A DNA stretch of 64,000 nucleotides from Streptomyces mayonensis (GCF_018982965.1 NZ_JACBYP010000018.1:1-64000), one strand, 5' to 3'. Shown: positions 26,424-35,190, counted from the stretch's first letter. Notes: generated by a model not told the origin, from the letters alone. Program-made: numbers and translations.

Positions 26424-26495
26424 ATGAAGCTGATCAAGGCTGCTCCTGCGGTCAAGAAGGTTACGTTCTCCGTGATGTACAACGCCCCGGTCTGA
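26424..26495 (+). CDS. putative RiPP-type precursor peptide, 23 residues
   Basis: A 23-codon frame starts MKLIKAAP, has a KK pair at residues 11-12 and ends SVMYNAPV. It has a good Shine-Dalgarno (AAAGGGGA, 6-bp spacing). A perfect 14-bp hairpin follows within 20 bp, and then a same-strand TPR gene, an MFS exporter and a prolyl-oligopeptidase-like peptidase. This is the layout of peptide natural-product clusters in which the precursor is overproduced relative to processing genes. There is no Cys, so lanthionine or thiazole chemistry on Cys is excluded. The basic N-terminal half would serve as leader and the hydrophobic VTFSVMYNAPV end as core. No known precursor family is recognised, so a regulatory leader peptide (attenuator) is the main alternative. 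Confidence 0.6.
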   Translation: MKLIKAAPAVKKVTFSVMYNAPV

Positions 26496-26513
26496 TCCGA
26501 GGCGCCGCACAAC

Positions 26514-26544
26514 CGTGAGGGGCAGAGATTCTCTGCCCCTCACG
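26514..26544. terminator. perfect 14-bp hairpin after the peptide gene
   Basis: CGTGAGGGGCAGAG-ATT-CTCTGCCCCTCACG lies 19 bp after the peptide stop codon and 52 bp before the TPR gene. It is likely an intrinsic terminator/attenuator that favours transcription of the short peptide gene over the downstream genes. Confidence 0.8.
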
Positions 26545-26596
26545 GGCACGTTGAATTTCCGGCCTGGACGGACTTGCAGGGGAAACGGGGGACGGG

Positions 26597-28135
26597 ATGC
26601 GCCATTTCGTGGTTTCAGCCGCCGGCGGAGTCGTGAGCTTTTCGCCGGTCAAGGCGCTCATCGACGTGACGGACAGGTCCCGGTGGCCGCGAGAAGCGCT
26701 GATCGGGCTCAAACTGATCTCCCCGGACGATCCCTCCTGCGCCGGCATCGACAGCGAAGCGAGCCTCACGGACGCCGCCCAGGCCCAGGACCGGATCCGG
26801 TTCTTCCTGAAGGACCGCCTCACCCGCAACTTCCGTGATGTCAGCAGGGCCTGGCTGTCCGACGTGGGTCCCTGCGCCGTCGAGGTGACCCACGCCGAGT
26901 TGCTGGACGAAGGCAGCCGGCTCTTCCTGGAGACGCTGGCGATGGCTCCGGGACGGGACGCCGAGGTGCGGCTCCGGCTGGGCGCCGGCGGCTCCGCGGC
27001 CACCGTCCAACCGCCCAGGAGCCCCCGGGAAGAGACCGTCAACCGCTTGTTCGCCCAGGTCGGAACGCTTGCGGAAGCCGACTTGGACCACCTGTACGAA
27101 CAGGCGGTGGAATACCTGAGCGTCGGCGACAGCTGGACCGCCGAGCGGATTCTGCGGGGCATCCAGCCGCACCGCGACGTGCCGGCCGTCTGGGGGCGCC
27201 TCGGCCTGGCCTACACCATGCAGGGCAGGACGTTGGAGGCGGAGTTCTGCTGTCTGAGGTGGCGCGGCGACACCGACCCCGTCGGGGTGGCCGGCGCCGA
27301 CTACGCGCTCTCCATGCTCTACGCGCGCCACCACCCGGAGCACCTGCGCTCCCTCGACCGGACGGCCGACTTCCTGGAACACGGGTACGCGGCCCTGGGC
27401 CGGGTGGACGAGGACGACGACCGGGATCTCACCTTCCACCGGGTCTTCAACCGGAACGGCTACGCCCTCGTGGAATTCCGGCGGGGCCGCGTCGATGCGG
27501 CGATCAGTCATCTGACGGCCGGGATCTCGAAGCTCCGCAGCGGCACCGCGGTCCACCGCATGCACCAGACCGTGCTGATCTACAACCTGGCACAGTGCTA
27601 CCGGCGCATCGGCAGGACCGAATCCGCCATCGAGACCTACCGTGAACTGCTCGGCGTCGACGGAAAGATGCCGGAATACCACATGGAGCTCGCGCACTGC
27701 TACCTGAGCACCGAGCAGTTCGACGCAGCGCTTGCCTCCCTGCTGAAAGCCAGGAAGCTGGGGCCTTCCATTCAGGAGGTGCATTCACTCATCGGATTTA
27801 CGTACATGCAGATCGGGAAGGCGGCGGAGGCCCTCGACTCGTACCGCATCGCCCACGAATGCGATCCGCAGGACGTCGAAGCGCTGTACGACTATGCCTA
27901 CCTCCTTGCCGAAACCGAGCAGCCGGAAAGGGCCTTGCAGTTGGCCCGCACCCTGGACCCCGGTCTGCTGCCGCGCGAGCAGGCGGCTAAACTCCTTACC
28001 CTGGCGGCCGAGCAGCACGCCCGGCTCGGGAATCTTCCCGCAGCCCGCTCGGCGTTGGAAGAGGTTCTCGCACTCGATCCGGACGACCCCGACGCCCGCG
28101 CCAATCTCGAACAAGTGGCCGCCGCCCTGGCGTGA
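26597..28135 (+). CDS. TPR protein with unrecognised N-terminal domain
   Basis: The protein has 512 residues. Residues 1-150 form a domain I do not recognise (MRHFVVSAAGGVVSFSPVKAL start, several short strands). A short Pro-rich linker follows, then TPR repeats from about 165 to the end (YNLAQCYRRIGRTESAIETY, YHMELAHCYLSTEQFDAALA, IGFTYMQIGKAAEALDSYRI). It is the first gene after the peptide/hairpin and in line with exporter and peptidase genes. It may be a scaffold or peptide-recognition protein, or the unknown modification enzyme could reside in the N-terminal domain. The ATG follows ACGGGGGACGGG. Confidence 0.8.
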   Translation: MRHFVVSAAGGVVSFSPVKALIDVTDRSRWPREALIGLKLISPDDPSCAGIDSEASLTDAAQAQDRIRFFLKDRLTRNFRDVSRAWLSDVGPCAVEVTHAELLDEGSRLFLETLAMAPGRDAEVRLRLGAGGSAATVQPPRSPREETVNRLFAQVGTLAEADLDHLYEQAVEYLSVGDSWTAERILRGIQPHRDVPAVWGRLGLAYTMQGRTLEAEFCCLRWRGDTDPVGVAGADYALSMLYARHHPEHLRSLDRTADFLEHGYAALGRVDEDDDRDLTFHRVFNRNGYALVEFRRGRVDAAISHLTAGISKLRSGTAVHRMHQTVLIYNLAQCYRRIGRTESAIETYRELLGVDGKMPEYHMELAHCYLSTEQFDAALASLLKARKLGPSIQEVHSLIGFTYMQIGKAAEALDSYRIAHECDPQDVEALYDYAYLLAETEQPERALQLARTLDPGLLPREQAAKLLTLAAEQHARLGNLPAARSALEEVLALDPDDPDARANLEQVAAALA

Positions 28136-28182
28136 CCGCAACACGCCGTTCCCAAGCCCGCGTGCCCTGAAAAGGGAATCAA

Positions 28183-29451
28183 GTGTCCAAAGCCGAAAAG
28201 GCGTCCATGCCCTCGCCCCGTGCCACGCCGTCGGACCGGCGCCCGCCGGTCCCGGGGGCCCGCCGCATCGTGGCCTACACCTTCATGTTCTTCACCGGCA
28301 TGTGGCTCTCGAAGACAGTGCACCCGCTGTACTTCGACGCGCACGACGATCTCGTGCACTTCGGTCTGTCGTACACCGCGATGGCCGTCGCCGGCACCAC
28401 GTCGGTGTTCATCGGCAGGCTCTCGGACCAGTGGGGGCCACGAGCGGTACTCGTCGGCGGCACCGTCCTCTACTCGGCCGGCATGACGCTGCGCGTCGTC
28501 CACGACAGTGCCGTCGTAGCGGTGGCCTCCGGCCTCGTGGCGGGTCTCGGAGCCTCATCCGTGTTCATCGGACTGCGCACGTGGACCCTGCACCACACGA
28601 CCGAGGAGCAGCGCGTATCGATCGTGTCCCGCCGGGAGTTCATGACCCAGGCCGGAACGGCCCTCGGCATGGGAAGTGCGGGAGCGCTCGCCGCGTTCGT
28701 CGGCGCGGGCGACCGAGGCTACGTCTGCGTACTGCTCCTCGCCGCGGCCTGCGTGCTGGCCGGGCTCTTCCTCCTTCCCCCGACGCGCACCGGTACGGTC
28801 TCCGCCGCCCCGGCGAAGGCAGGCGAAGCGGGGTTCGCCACCGTGTTCCGGAAGCACCGGGGTCTGGTGTTCGGTGTCGTCGGCCTCGGATTCCTGATGG
28901 GCTCCTACGTCAGCATCCTCAGCCCGTACCTGCCCCTGCTGCTTGCCGAGCGGGGTGTGCCGGTGGCTCTCGTCGGTGTCGTACTCGCTGTGGCCGGCGT
29001 CGTCCGGCTGACCGCGGCGGCCGTCGCCGGGAAGTACCTCCGCGAGCGTTCGCCCCTGGCGGTCTTCCTGGTCTCGGAGAGCTGCTGTGCGGCGGCCACG
29101 CTGGTCCTGGCTCTGTCGGTGAGTCCGTGGCTGGCGGCCTGTGCCCTCGCCGTGCGCGGCGCCTTCCTGCTCGGAGCGACCGTCTCCCAGGAACTGCTGC
29201 AACTGAACGCGTTCCCCAGTGCCCTCGCGGGAGTTCTCTTCGGGCTCGTACAGAGTGCCTTCCTGGCCGGAGACTCGCTGGGGGGCGCGGTGGGCGGCTG
29301 GCTGTACCACCAGCTCGGCAGCTCCCACACGGTCCTCATCGCCACCGGGCTCACCCTGGCCAACGCACTGCTCGTACCGGCCTTCTACGGCCGTCTGCGC
29401 AGACTCGCCGAGACCGACCCGCAAAGGCAGAGTGCCCATGCGACCACCTGA
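28183..29451 (+). CDS. MFS transporter
   Basis: The protein has 422 residues, with about 12 hydrophobic helices and the MFS loop motif GRLSDQWGPRAVL after helix 2. It is probably the exporter of the product of this small cluster. The GTG start follows AAAAGGG. Its last 14 bases overlap the peptidase gene, so the two are co-expressed. Confidence 0.92.
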   Translation: MSKAEKASMPSPRATPSDRRPPVPGARRIVAYTFMFFTGMWLSKTVHPLYFDAHDDLVHFGLSYTAMAVAGTTSVFIGRLSDQWGPRAVLVGGTVLYSAGMTLRVVHDSAVVAVASGLVAGLGASSVFIGLRTWTLHHTTEEQRVSIVSRREFMTQAGTALGMGSAGALAAFVGAGDRGYVCVLLLAAACVLAGLFLLPPTRTGTVSAAPAKAGEAGFATVFRKHRGLVFGVVGLGFLMGSYVSILSPYLPLLLAERGVPVALVGVVLAVAGVVRLTAAAVAGKYLRERSPLAVFLVSESCCAAATLVLALSVSPWLAACALAVRGAFLLGATVSQELLQLNAFPSALAGVLFGLVQSAFLAGDSLGGAVGGWLYHQLGSSHTVLIATGLTLANALLVPAFYGRLRRLAETDPQRQSAHATT

Positions 29452-31249
29452 CGCCGCCCCCTCCCAGCGCCACGTGTCCGAACTCTTCCTCACCGAGCGC
29501 AGCCGGTTCCTGCTCTCGTGGGACGAAGGCCCGGTGCTGGGATCCGTCCAGGACGACGGCGCGCTGCACATCGACGTACCCGTGCGTGCGAAGCGCGCCC
29601 TGGACGGCCGTCGCATCGAACTCGACGGTGACGCCGTGCTGTTCGTCGAGGAACGCGGACTGCTCGTGACCGTGCATCTGAACGACACGGATGCCGTGGT
29701 GGTCGAGAGCGGTCTGGACGGCAGGAGCGAGCGGTGGCATGCGGCGCTGCCACCGGCACGGCACGGCCAGTGGACCCTGACGGACGTGGTGCACGCCCGG
29801 GACCAGGAGGGCGCCCCCTGCCTGGTCCTCACGGTCGAGGACGAATCCGGGCCCCGCTCCGTCGAGTTCCACCAGATCCGGGCCGGCAAGCAAACCCGCA
29901 CCCACCGGCCCGCTGTGCCGGGCCAGTTGGTCCACTGGGACCTCCGCCGCGACGCGGCCGTTCTCCGTGCGGACCGCGGCCCCCGGGACTGCGGGCTGCA
30001 CCTGGAACGCCCCCTGTCGAAGGCCGCCCCGCAACCGGTCGAAGCCCGGTGGGCCGACGGCTGGGACGGCCGCGGCCTGCTCATCGAGACGCCGCCCGGT
30101 GCCGAGAGCCGCCTGATGGTGTGGGACCTCGTCACCTGCTCGTCGGTCACGGTCACCGTCCCTGCCGGACACGTCGACGACGCGCGCTTCCTGCGGGACG
30201 GCAGCGGACGGGTCCTCGTCGTCGCCACCGCCGAGGGCTCGGACACCCTGTACCTGTGGCATCCGGACAACGACGAGACCACCCGGCTCCCCCTCGACGG
30301 CACCGGCCGGCTGCGCATCCGGACCGCGGGGCCGTCCGGCATCGGGATCTACCAGGTGTCGACGCTGGCAGGCTCCTTCTGGCTCTGGCTGGACCGGGAC
30401 GGACACCTGCACCGGACCAGGGGCGACGTGCCCCGCTACGACGGGCGGGCCACGCTGGCCCACGTCTGGTACGGCCGGACACCCGTGCTGCGGTACCTGC
30501 CGGAGCAGCCTCCGGTGGCAGCCGTCGTCGCGCTCCACGGCGGACCGGAGTCACTGGAACGCGACGAACTCCGCTGGGACGGCCTGTACCGCGAACTCCT
30601 CGACGCCGGTGTGGCCGTCATGGGACTCAACTACTGCGGATCCACCGGGTACGGTCGACTCCACACACAGCGGGCGTGGAAGGCCTGGACCACCGCGTTC
30701 CGGGAGGACCTGGAGTCCTGTGTCGCCGCGGCCGCGGAGTGGGGGGTCGCCCCGGCCGGCATCGCTCTTCTCGGGGGAAGTTTCGGCGGCGCACTCGCCC
30801 TGCTCGGTTGTGTCCTGCGACACGATCTCGCCGGCGCGGTGGCAGGCGCACCGCTCATCGACATCCGACGCCATGCCGAGCAGGCGTCCGCGGCGGACCC
30901 CTCCTACCGGGACTGGTTCGGAGCCCGGTTCGAACTGGCCGCGTCGGCCACGCCGGCACAGCGGGTCTTCGACCCCGAACACCTCACCGCCACGGCTCCC
31001 GGACAGCGCGTCGTCCTCGTGCACGGCAGCGAGGACGAGGTGACCCAGTGGCAGCACAGCAGGCGCGCGGCCGACGAGGCGATCCGCAAAGACCTGCCCT
31101 GGACGCTGGTCACCGAGGCAGGAGCGGGCCACGCGCCCGCCGACCCCGGGCAGGCCGGGCACCGGTACCGCAACATCCACTCGGCTCTGCGGCGGGTTCT
31201 GGGGATTCTTCCCGTCACCCGAGCGGCGTCGGCGTCGGCCGGCCGTTGA
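29438..31249 (+). CDS. S9 (prolyl oligopeptidase-like) serine peptidase
   Basis: The protein has 603 residues. An N-terminal beta-propeller-like region (to about 345) is followed by an alpha/beta hydrolase domain. The nucleophile lies in LLGGSFGGALAL near residue 448, Asp in LVHGSEDEVTQW near 530, and His in EAGAGHAPAD near 563. GGPES early in the hydrolase gives the oxyanion region. There is no signal peptide, so it is cytoplasmic. S9 peptidases remove leader peptides or macrocyclise in several peptide natural-product pathways, and that role is the natural inference here, next to a 23-residue peptide gene and an exporter. A general housekeeping peptidase is the alternative. Confidence 0.9.
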   Translation: MRPPDAAPSQRHVSELFLTERSRFLLSWDEGPVLGSVQDDGALHIDVPVRAKRALDGRRIELDGDAVLFVEERGLLVTVHLNDTDAVVVESGLDGRSERWHAALPPARHGQWTLTDVVHARDQEGAPCLVLTVEDESGPRSVEFHQIRAGKQTRTHRPAVPGQLVHWDLRRDAAVLRADRGPRDCGLHLERPLSKAAPQPVEARWADGWDGRGLLIETPPGAESRLMVWDLVTCSSVTVTVPAGHVDDARFLRDGSGRVLVVATAEGSDTLYLWHPDNDETTRLPLDGTGRLRIRTAGPSGIGIYQVSTLAGSFWLWLDRDGHLHRTRGDVPRYDGRATLAHVWYGRTPVLRYLPEQPPVAAVVALHGGPESLERDELRWDGLYRELLDAGVAVMGLNYCGSTGYGRLHTQRAWKAWTTAFREDLESCVAAAAEWGVAPAGIALLGGSFGGALALLGCVLRHDLAGAVAGAPLIDIRRHAEQASAADPSYRDWFGARFELAASATPAQRVFDPEHLTATAPGQRVVLVHGSEDEVTQWQHSRRAADEAIRKDLPWTLVTEAGAGHAPADPGQAGHRYRNIHSALRRVLGILPVTRAASASAGR

Positions 31250-31812
31250 GGCCGGAGGGCCCCAACGCGCGGATCTACGATGCAGTCGCCGGATCGTTGA
31301 GCAGCTCGTCGAGGCCGGCGACGCGGAACGACCGGAGGAGCGCCGAGCAGCTGCCACGGCTACCGCTCGAATAGCCGGACGCCCGCAATATCGACAAAAC
31401 ATCCGTATCAGCGGCTTGGCGTTATTCGGTATCTTATGGCGTCCGGCCGGCGTGCCGACTTTCCGGATTTGCCCTGGACGGCCGGTATTGCGGGGTGGTT
31501 GACAGTGGTGCAAGGGTGCCGCGATCCTGTGGGAGGGAAATCCGGTCGGACTTGCAAAAATGTTGGGAGCGCTCCCACTCGATGCATGAATTCGTCTTCT
31601 GTCGGAAAGAGAAAGCCCTTTCCAGCGGTCTGTCCTGCCGGCGCCGTCACCGGTGGCCCGGTACGGCACGCTGCATCCCGGGCGGTGCCCTGCGTGGCTG
31701 ATGCCCGCAGCTCATCAGCCCACAGCACCGCTCCTGCCCGACGGCCATCAGCCGCAGCGGGCCCGGTTTCGACCGGGCGCATCCGTGATCCCCGAGCATG
31801 AGGGAGAACCGC
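31250..31812 (+). promoter_or_regulatory. 563-bp regulatory gap before the reductase operon
   Basis: No convincing gene. The stretch around 31380-31450 is AT-richer. A TTGACA hexamer at 31499-31504 with a weak GATCCT about 18 bp later is a possible promoter, and a CebR-type palindrome lies about 36 bp after that. A 39-codon frame from 31582 lacks a ribosome binding site. Confidence 0.5.
31564..31577. promoter_or_regulatory. CebR-type operator
   Basis: TGGGAGCGCTCCCA is a perfect 14-bp palindrome identical to the operator of the LacI-family cello-oligosaccharide repressor CebR in Streptomyces. It lies downstream of the TTGACA element and 235 bp before the RmlD-like reductase gene, a position suited to repression by blocking elongation or promoter clearance. 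Confidence 0.75.
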
Positions 31813-32796
31813 ATGTCTCGCCATATCCTCGTCACAGGCGCCGGCGGAATGTTGGGAAGCCGCCTATTGACGGTGCTCGGCACGGTAAATCCGGGAAACA
31901 CGGAGGACCTGGAAGTTACCGAAAATGACAATGCAGGCAACTTAGTCACGGGGTGGTCGTACCGCCGCCCCCTTCCCGGACTGCAACGCATCGAGGCCAC
32001 CTCCCGCGCACAGGTGGACCGGTACTTCGCCGAACACCTTCCGCAGGTTTGTGTGCACTGCGTCGCCGCCCCCGATGTCCAGGCATGCGAACGCGATCCG
32101 CGGATGGCCCACCTGCTGAACGCCGCGAGCACCGAGAACGTGGCGCAGGCATGCGCCCGCCACGGCACGAAACTCGTCTATCTCTCCACGGAATACGTCT
32201 TCGACGGCTCATCGCGCGACGGCTATCGCGAGGACGACGCGCCCAATCCGCTGCAGACCTACGGCGAGACCAAGCTCCTCGGCGAGCGGTACGCCGCCCA
32301 GGTTCCCGGCGCGCTCACCGTCCGCCTGCCCGTCCTGTACGGCGACCCCGTCCCGGGCCGCACCCCCACCTGGCTCGAAGCCATGCTGGAAGCGCTGGAG
32401 CAGGGCCGCCCGGTGGACCTCGACGACCACTACGAGCGCCAGCCCACCTGGAGCCACGACGTGGCCGCGGTGCTGGCCCGGGTGATCGCCGACGACCTCA
32501 CCGGCGTCCTGCACGTGGCGGCGCAGGAGGGCGCCACCAAGTACGTATGGGGACGGGCCGTCGCCGAGGCGGCGGGGCTGCCGTCAGCCCTGCTGCGACC
32601 GTCCCGTCCCTCGCCCGGCGCGACGGGCGGTGCCCGCAGGCCCGAACGCCCCTGGCTGCGCACCGACCGGCTGGAGTCCCTCGGGCTGCGGCCACCCGCC
32701 GGGATCCACCGCCGCGCCGCCGACTACCTGCGTTCGACAAGCACCTCGACAAGCACCTCGGGAAGCACACCTGGGCAGGCCTCCGCCGGAAGGTGA
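31813..32796 (+). CDS. RmlD-like NAD(P)-dependent reductase/epimerase
   Basis: The protein has 327 residues. The extended SDR fold is shown by HILVTGAGGMLGSRLL (dinucleotide binding), YLSTEYVFDGSS and the YxxxK pair in YGETKLLGE. It is closest in feel to dTDP-4-dehydrorhamnose reductases and MAT2B-like proteins; the substrate is probably a nucleotide sugar or similar polyol. The ATG follows AGGGAGA. It contains a TTA leucine codon at 31942-31944 and so depends on the bldA tRNA. The C-terminal tail is a Ser/Thr repeat (TSTSTSTSGS). It is the first gene of a four-gene operon behind a CebR-type box. Confidence 0.85.
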   Translation: MSRHILVTGAGGMLGSRLLTVLGTVNPGNTEDLEVTENDNAGNLVTGWSYRRPLPGLQRIEATSRAQVDRYFAEHLPQVCVHCVAAPDVQACERDPRMAHLLNAASTENVAQACARHGTKLVYLSTEYVFDGSSRDGYREDDAPNPLQTYGETKLLGERYAAQVPGALTVRLPVLYGDPVPGRTPTWLEAMLEALEQGRPVDLDDHYERQPTWSHDVAAVLARVIADDLTGVLHVAAQEGATKYVWGRAVAEAAGLPSALLRPSRPSPGATGGARRPERPWLRTDRLESLGLRPPAGIHRRAADYLRSTSTSTSTSGSTPGQASAGR

Positions 32797-32837
32797 CGGC
32801 GCCCATGACCGCCTGTCCCTCTCACAGAAGGAGATCC

Positions 32838-34751
32838 GTGGTGGAAGTCATCGTGTGCAACACAACCTGCCGACGGCACCCGGCGGCCTCGGCCGGGGTG
32901 GTCCACCAGGTGCGGGACGCTGTCCTGGACGGCACGCTCAGCCGTGTCGGCGTGCTGGCCGCCGACACGGCGGCGGACGCCGACGGGCCCGCGCGGTGGC
33001 CCGGCGCCGTGGAGTGGACCGCCCCGGGCCGGGAGCACCAGCGGTACGGGCTCCTCGCCGCCGGACTGCGCCGCGGCACCGGCAGCATGCTGGTGTTCGA
33101 CTGCGCCTGTGACATCCGACCCGGCATCCTCGCGGCATTCGCCAACCTCGGCGCCGCTACGGCCCTGGTGACCGACCAGCCGGACCACCCGGCCCGCGCC
33201 GCGGCCGCGACCCGCCGGCAGGGCCGCCACGTGATGCTGGACGGCCTGAACAGCCTGGACGATCGGGATGGCGTACTGGACGCGGACGATCGGGACGGCG
33301 CAACCGTCGGCCCGAACGCCACGAGTGGCCCGACCGGCCCGGGCTGCGGGAGCCGCATGCCAGCGGGTGGCCCGAGCTGCCCGGACCGCCCGGACGGCGG
33401 GAGCCGCCCACCAGCCGTGCACGACGCCCCCGACCGGGCCACCGAAGCCCCCTTCAATTTCCTCGGCGCCCTGTTACTCACCGGCGCGGAGCGGCGGCTC
33501 CTCGCCGGAATACTCGACTCCCACGCCTCCCGCCACCCCGACCGTGCGGCCGGCTTCCCCTGGCAGGACGCGATCGGCACCCTGGCCCGCCGTACGCGCA
33601 TCCGGTGCGCGGTCCTCGCCCGGGACGTCCACGGGGACGACATGGTGATCGAGGGGAGCCTGGCCGGTGGTTCCCACGCCCGTACCTACATCCGCCTGCA
33701 CAGCGGCTCCGGGAGCCGTACGGTCCGCAAAGAGGCGGTCAGCGCCGGCCTCAGCAAACTGAACGACGAGGTCAGCTGGTTGCACGGCCTGGAGACCACC
33801 GCCGGCCGGCACTTCCCCGACATCGTCGCGTCCCGCGTCGAGCCGCACGGCGTCTCGATGGACCTGGCCTACCACCACCTGCCCACCCTCCGGGGGCTGA
33901 TCCTCACCGGGGAGATCGACGAGGAGGAGGCCGCCCGCTGGACACGCCGGGTGCTGGCCGTCCTCCGCCGGGACGTGTACCCGGCCGGGGTCCGGCCGGC
34001 CCCCGCCGGCTATCTGCGCCGCACCCACTTGGACCGTATCGAGACCAGGCTTGCGCAGACCGCCGCCGCGCTGGCGGAGCGGCACCGGCTGTGGACGGCG
34101 GACAGCCTCCTGGTCAACGGCGTCCGGCTGCGCAACGCCCGCGCCCTCGTGGCCGACCTCGTCCGCGACGAAACGGCGCTGCGCATGCTCACCCCCGACC
34201 GGCTGGTGCGTACGCACGGCGACCCGCACTTCGACAACATCCTCGTCGACCGGCACAACCATCGCTTCCTGCTGATCGACCCCAGAGGGAACGCCGGCTA
34301 CGACCCCGCGTACGACCTGGGCAAGGTCTGGCACTCCGTCAACTCCCTGTACGACCTGATCCACGCGGGCCATGTGGAGGTGGCGGCCGGCGCCGACGGC
34401 ATCGACTACACCTTCACATCCCCCCACCTCGTGGCGTTCTACCGCCGGATCCGCGAGCGCGTGCACGCCTGGCTCACCGCGACGGGCTGGCACCAGGACG
34501 ACCCGCACTGGCTGCTCAAGGTCCGCTTCGCGGAGGCCGCCCACATGTGCAGCGTCATGCCGTTCCACATCGCGCACGACCAGCGCGAGACCGTCGTGCT
34601 CGCCTGCTACGCCCGCGGGCTGGAACTGATCAACGACCTCCACCGCGACTTGATGGCCGCCCGCCCCCGCGCCCGCCCCGTCCGGGACGACGCGCTGAGC
34701 GGGCCGCGCCGTACACCGCTGATGGACCGGACAGAAGCCGTACACCGCTGA
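32838..34751 (+). CDS. APH-like phosphotransferase with extra N-terminal domain
   Basis: The protein has 637 residues. Residues 1-140 form an alpha/beta domain that I cannot name. A Gly/Pro/Asp-rich linker (about 145-200) follows, then an aminoglycoside-phosphotransferase/choline-kinase-type domain. Its catalytic loop RTHGDPHFDN lies near residue 459 and the metal-binding Asp in LLIDPRGN near 479, so the kinase looks active. Candidate substrates are sugars or small alcohols produced by the neighbouring reductase. The GTG start follows AGAAGGAGA. A TTA codon at 33474-33476 adds bldA dependence. The C-terminus is lengthened by a 29-bp duplication. Confidence 0.8.
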   Translation: MVEVIVCNTTCRRHPAASAGVVHQVRDAVLDGTLSRVGVLAADTAADADGPARWPGAVEWTAPGREHQRYGLLAAGLRRGTGSMLVFDCACDIRPGILAAFANLGAATALVTDQPDHPARAAAATRRQGRHVMLDGLNSLDDRDGVLDADDRDGATVGPNATSGPTGPGCGSRMPAGGPSCPDRPDGGSRPPAVHDAPDRATEAPFNFLGALLLTGAERRLLAGILDSHASRHPDRAAGFPWQDAIGTLARRTRIRCAVLARDVHGDDMVIEGSLAGGSHARTYIRLHSGSGSRTVRKEAVSAGLSKLNDEVSWLHGLETTAGRHFPDIVASRVEPHGVSMDLAYHHLPTLRGLILTGEIDEEEAARWTRRVLAVLRRDVYPAGVRPAPAGYLRRTHLDRIETRLAQTAAALAERHRLWTADSLLVNGVRLRNARALVADLVRDETALRMLTPDRLVRTHGDPHFDNILVDRHNHRFLLIDPRGNAGYDPAYDLGKVWHSVNSLYDLIHAGHVEVAAGADGIDYTFTSPHLVAFYRRIRERVHAWLTATGWHQDDPHWLLKVRFAEAAHMCSVMPFHIAHDQRETVVLACYARGLELINDLHRDLMAARPRARPVRDDALSGPRRTPLMDRTEAVHR

Positions 34752-34766
34752 TGGACCCGACAGAAA
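34709..34766 (+). repeat. 29-bp tandem duplication over the kinase stop codon
   Basis: Two 29-bp units beginning CCGTACACCGCTGATGGACC differ at two positions. The second unit supplies the current TGA. In the first unit the same TGA is out of frame, so the duplication changes the last residues of the kinase. Confidence 0.85.
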
Positions 34767-34788
34767 CTGACGGAGAGGAGCCCGCGGG

Positions 34789-35190
34789 ATGCGTGTAGTA
34801 CACCGGGCCGACCTGGCACCGGTCGGTCGCCCCGACGGCCGGACCGTGCTGTCCCTGCTCGACCTTCCGGTGGACGTGCCGGTGGACCGTGCCGGCGTCC
34901 TCTACGTCGAGCACCCCGCCGACTTCACCGAGGGAAGGCACTACCACCGGCACCTGTACGAGGTGTTCTACTTCCTGGACGACGCCGACTACTGGGTCGC
35001 CGGCGAACTGGTCCGGCTGGCGGCCGGCGACCTGCTCGTCCTGGAGCCGAACGACGCGCACGGCGCGCTGCCGGTGCCGCACCCCGTCCGGCTCCTCGTC
35101 TTCCACCTGCCCAAGGTCCCCGGCGACAAGGTGGAGGTGCCCACGGGCCCCGCCCTTGCCGCCTCCCCCGAACAGGAGACACCGCGGTGA
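34789..35190 (+). CDS. cupin-domain protein
   Basis: The protein has 133 residues, a single small beta-barrel. The metal-binding motif is HYHRHLYEVFYFL (His, His, Glu), and the second motif is in PNDAHGALPVPHPVRLLVF. Cupins of this size are often sugar-phosphate isomerases/epimerases or metal-dependent oxygenases; the operon context favours sugar chemistry. It overlaps the HAD gene (GTGA). Confidence 0.85.
   Translation: MRVVHRADLAPVGRPDGRTVLSLLDLPVDVPVDRAGVLYVEHPADFTEGRHYHRHLYEVFYFLDDADYWVAGELVRLAAGDLLVLEPNDAHGALPVPHPVRLLVFHLPKVPGDKVEVPTGPALAASPEQETPR

Noticed and set aside
28555..30342. Minus-strand open frame across the MFS and S9 peptidase genes
   Set aside because: It is antisense to two genes with complete families and has no start context or domain.
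31582..31701. 39-codon frame with three Cys after the CebR-type site, considered as another peptide precursor
   Set aside because: It has no ribosome binding site and begins directly downstream of the operator; composition turns Arg-rich and shadow-like.
26424..34751. Class V lanthipeptide pathway (APH-like kinase near a short peptide)
   Set aside because: The peptide has no Cys, no HopA1-like lyase is present, and the kinase belongs to a separate operon 6 kb away.
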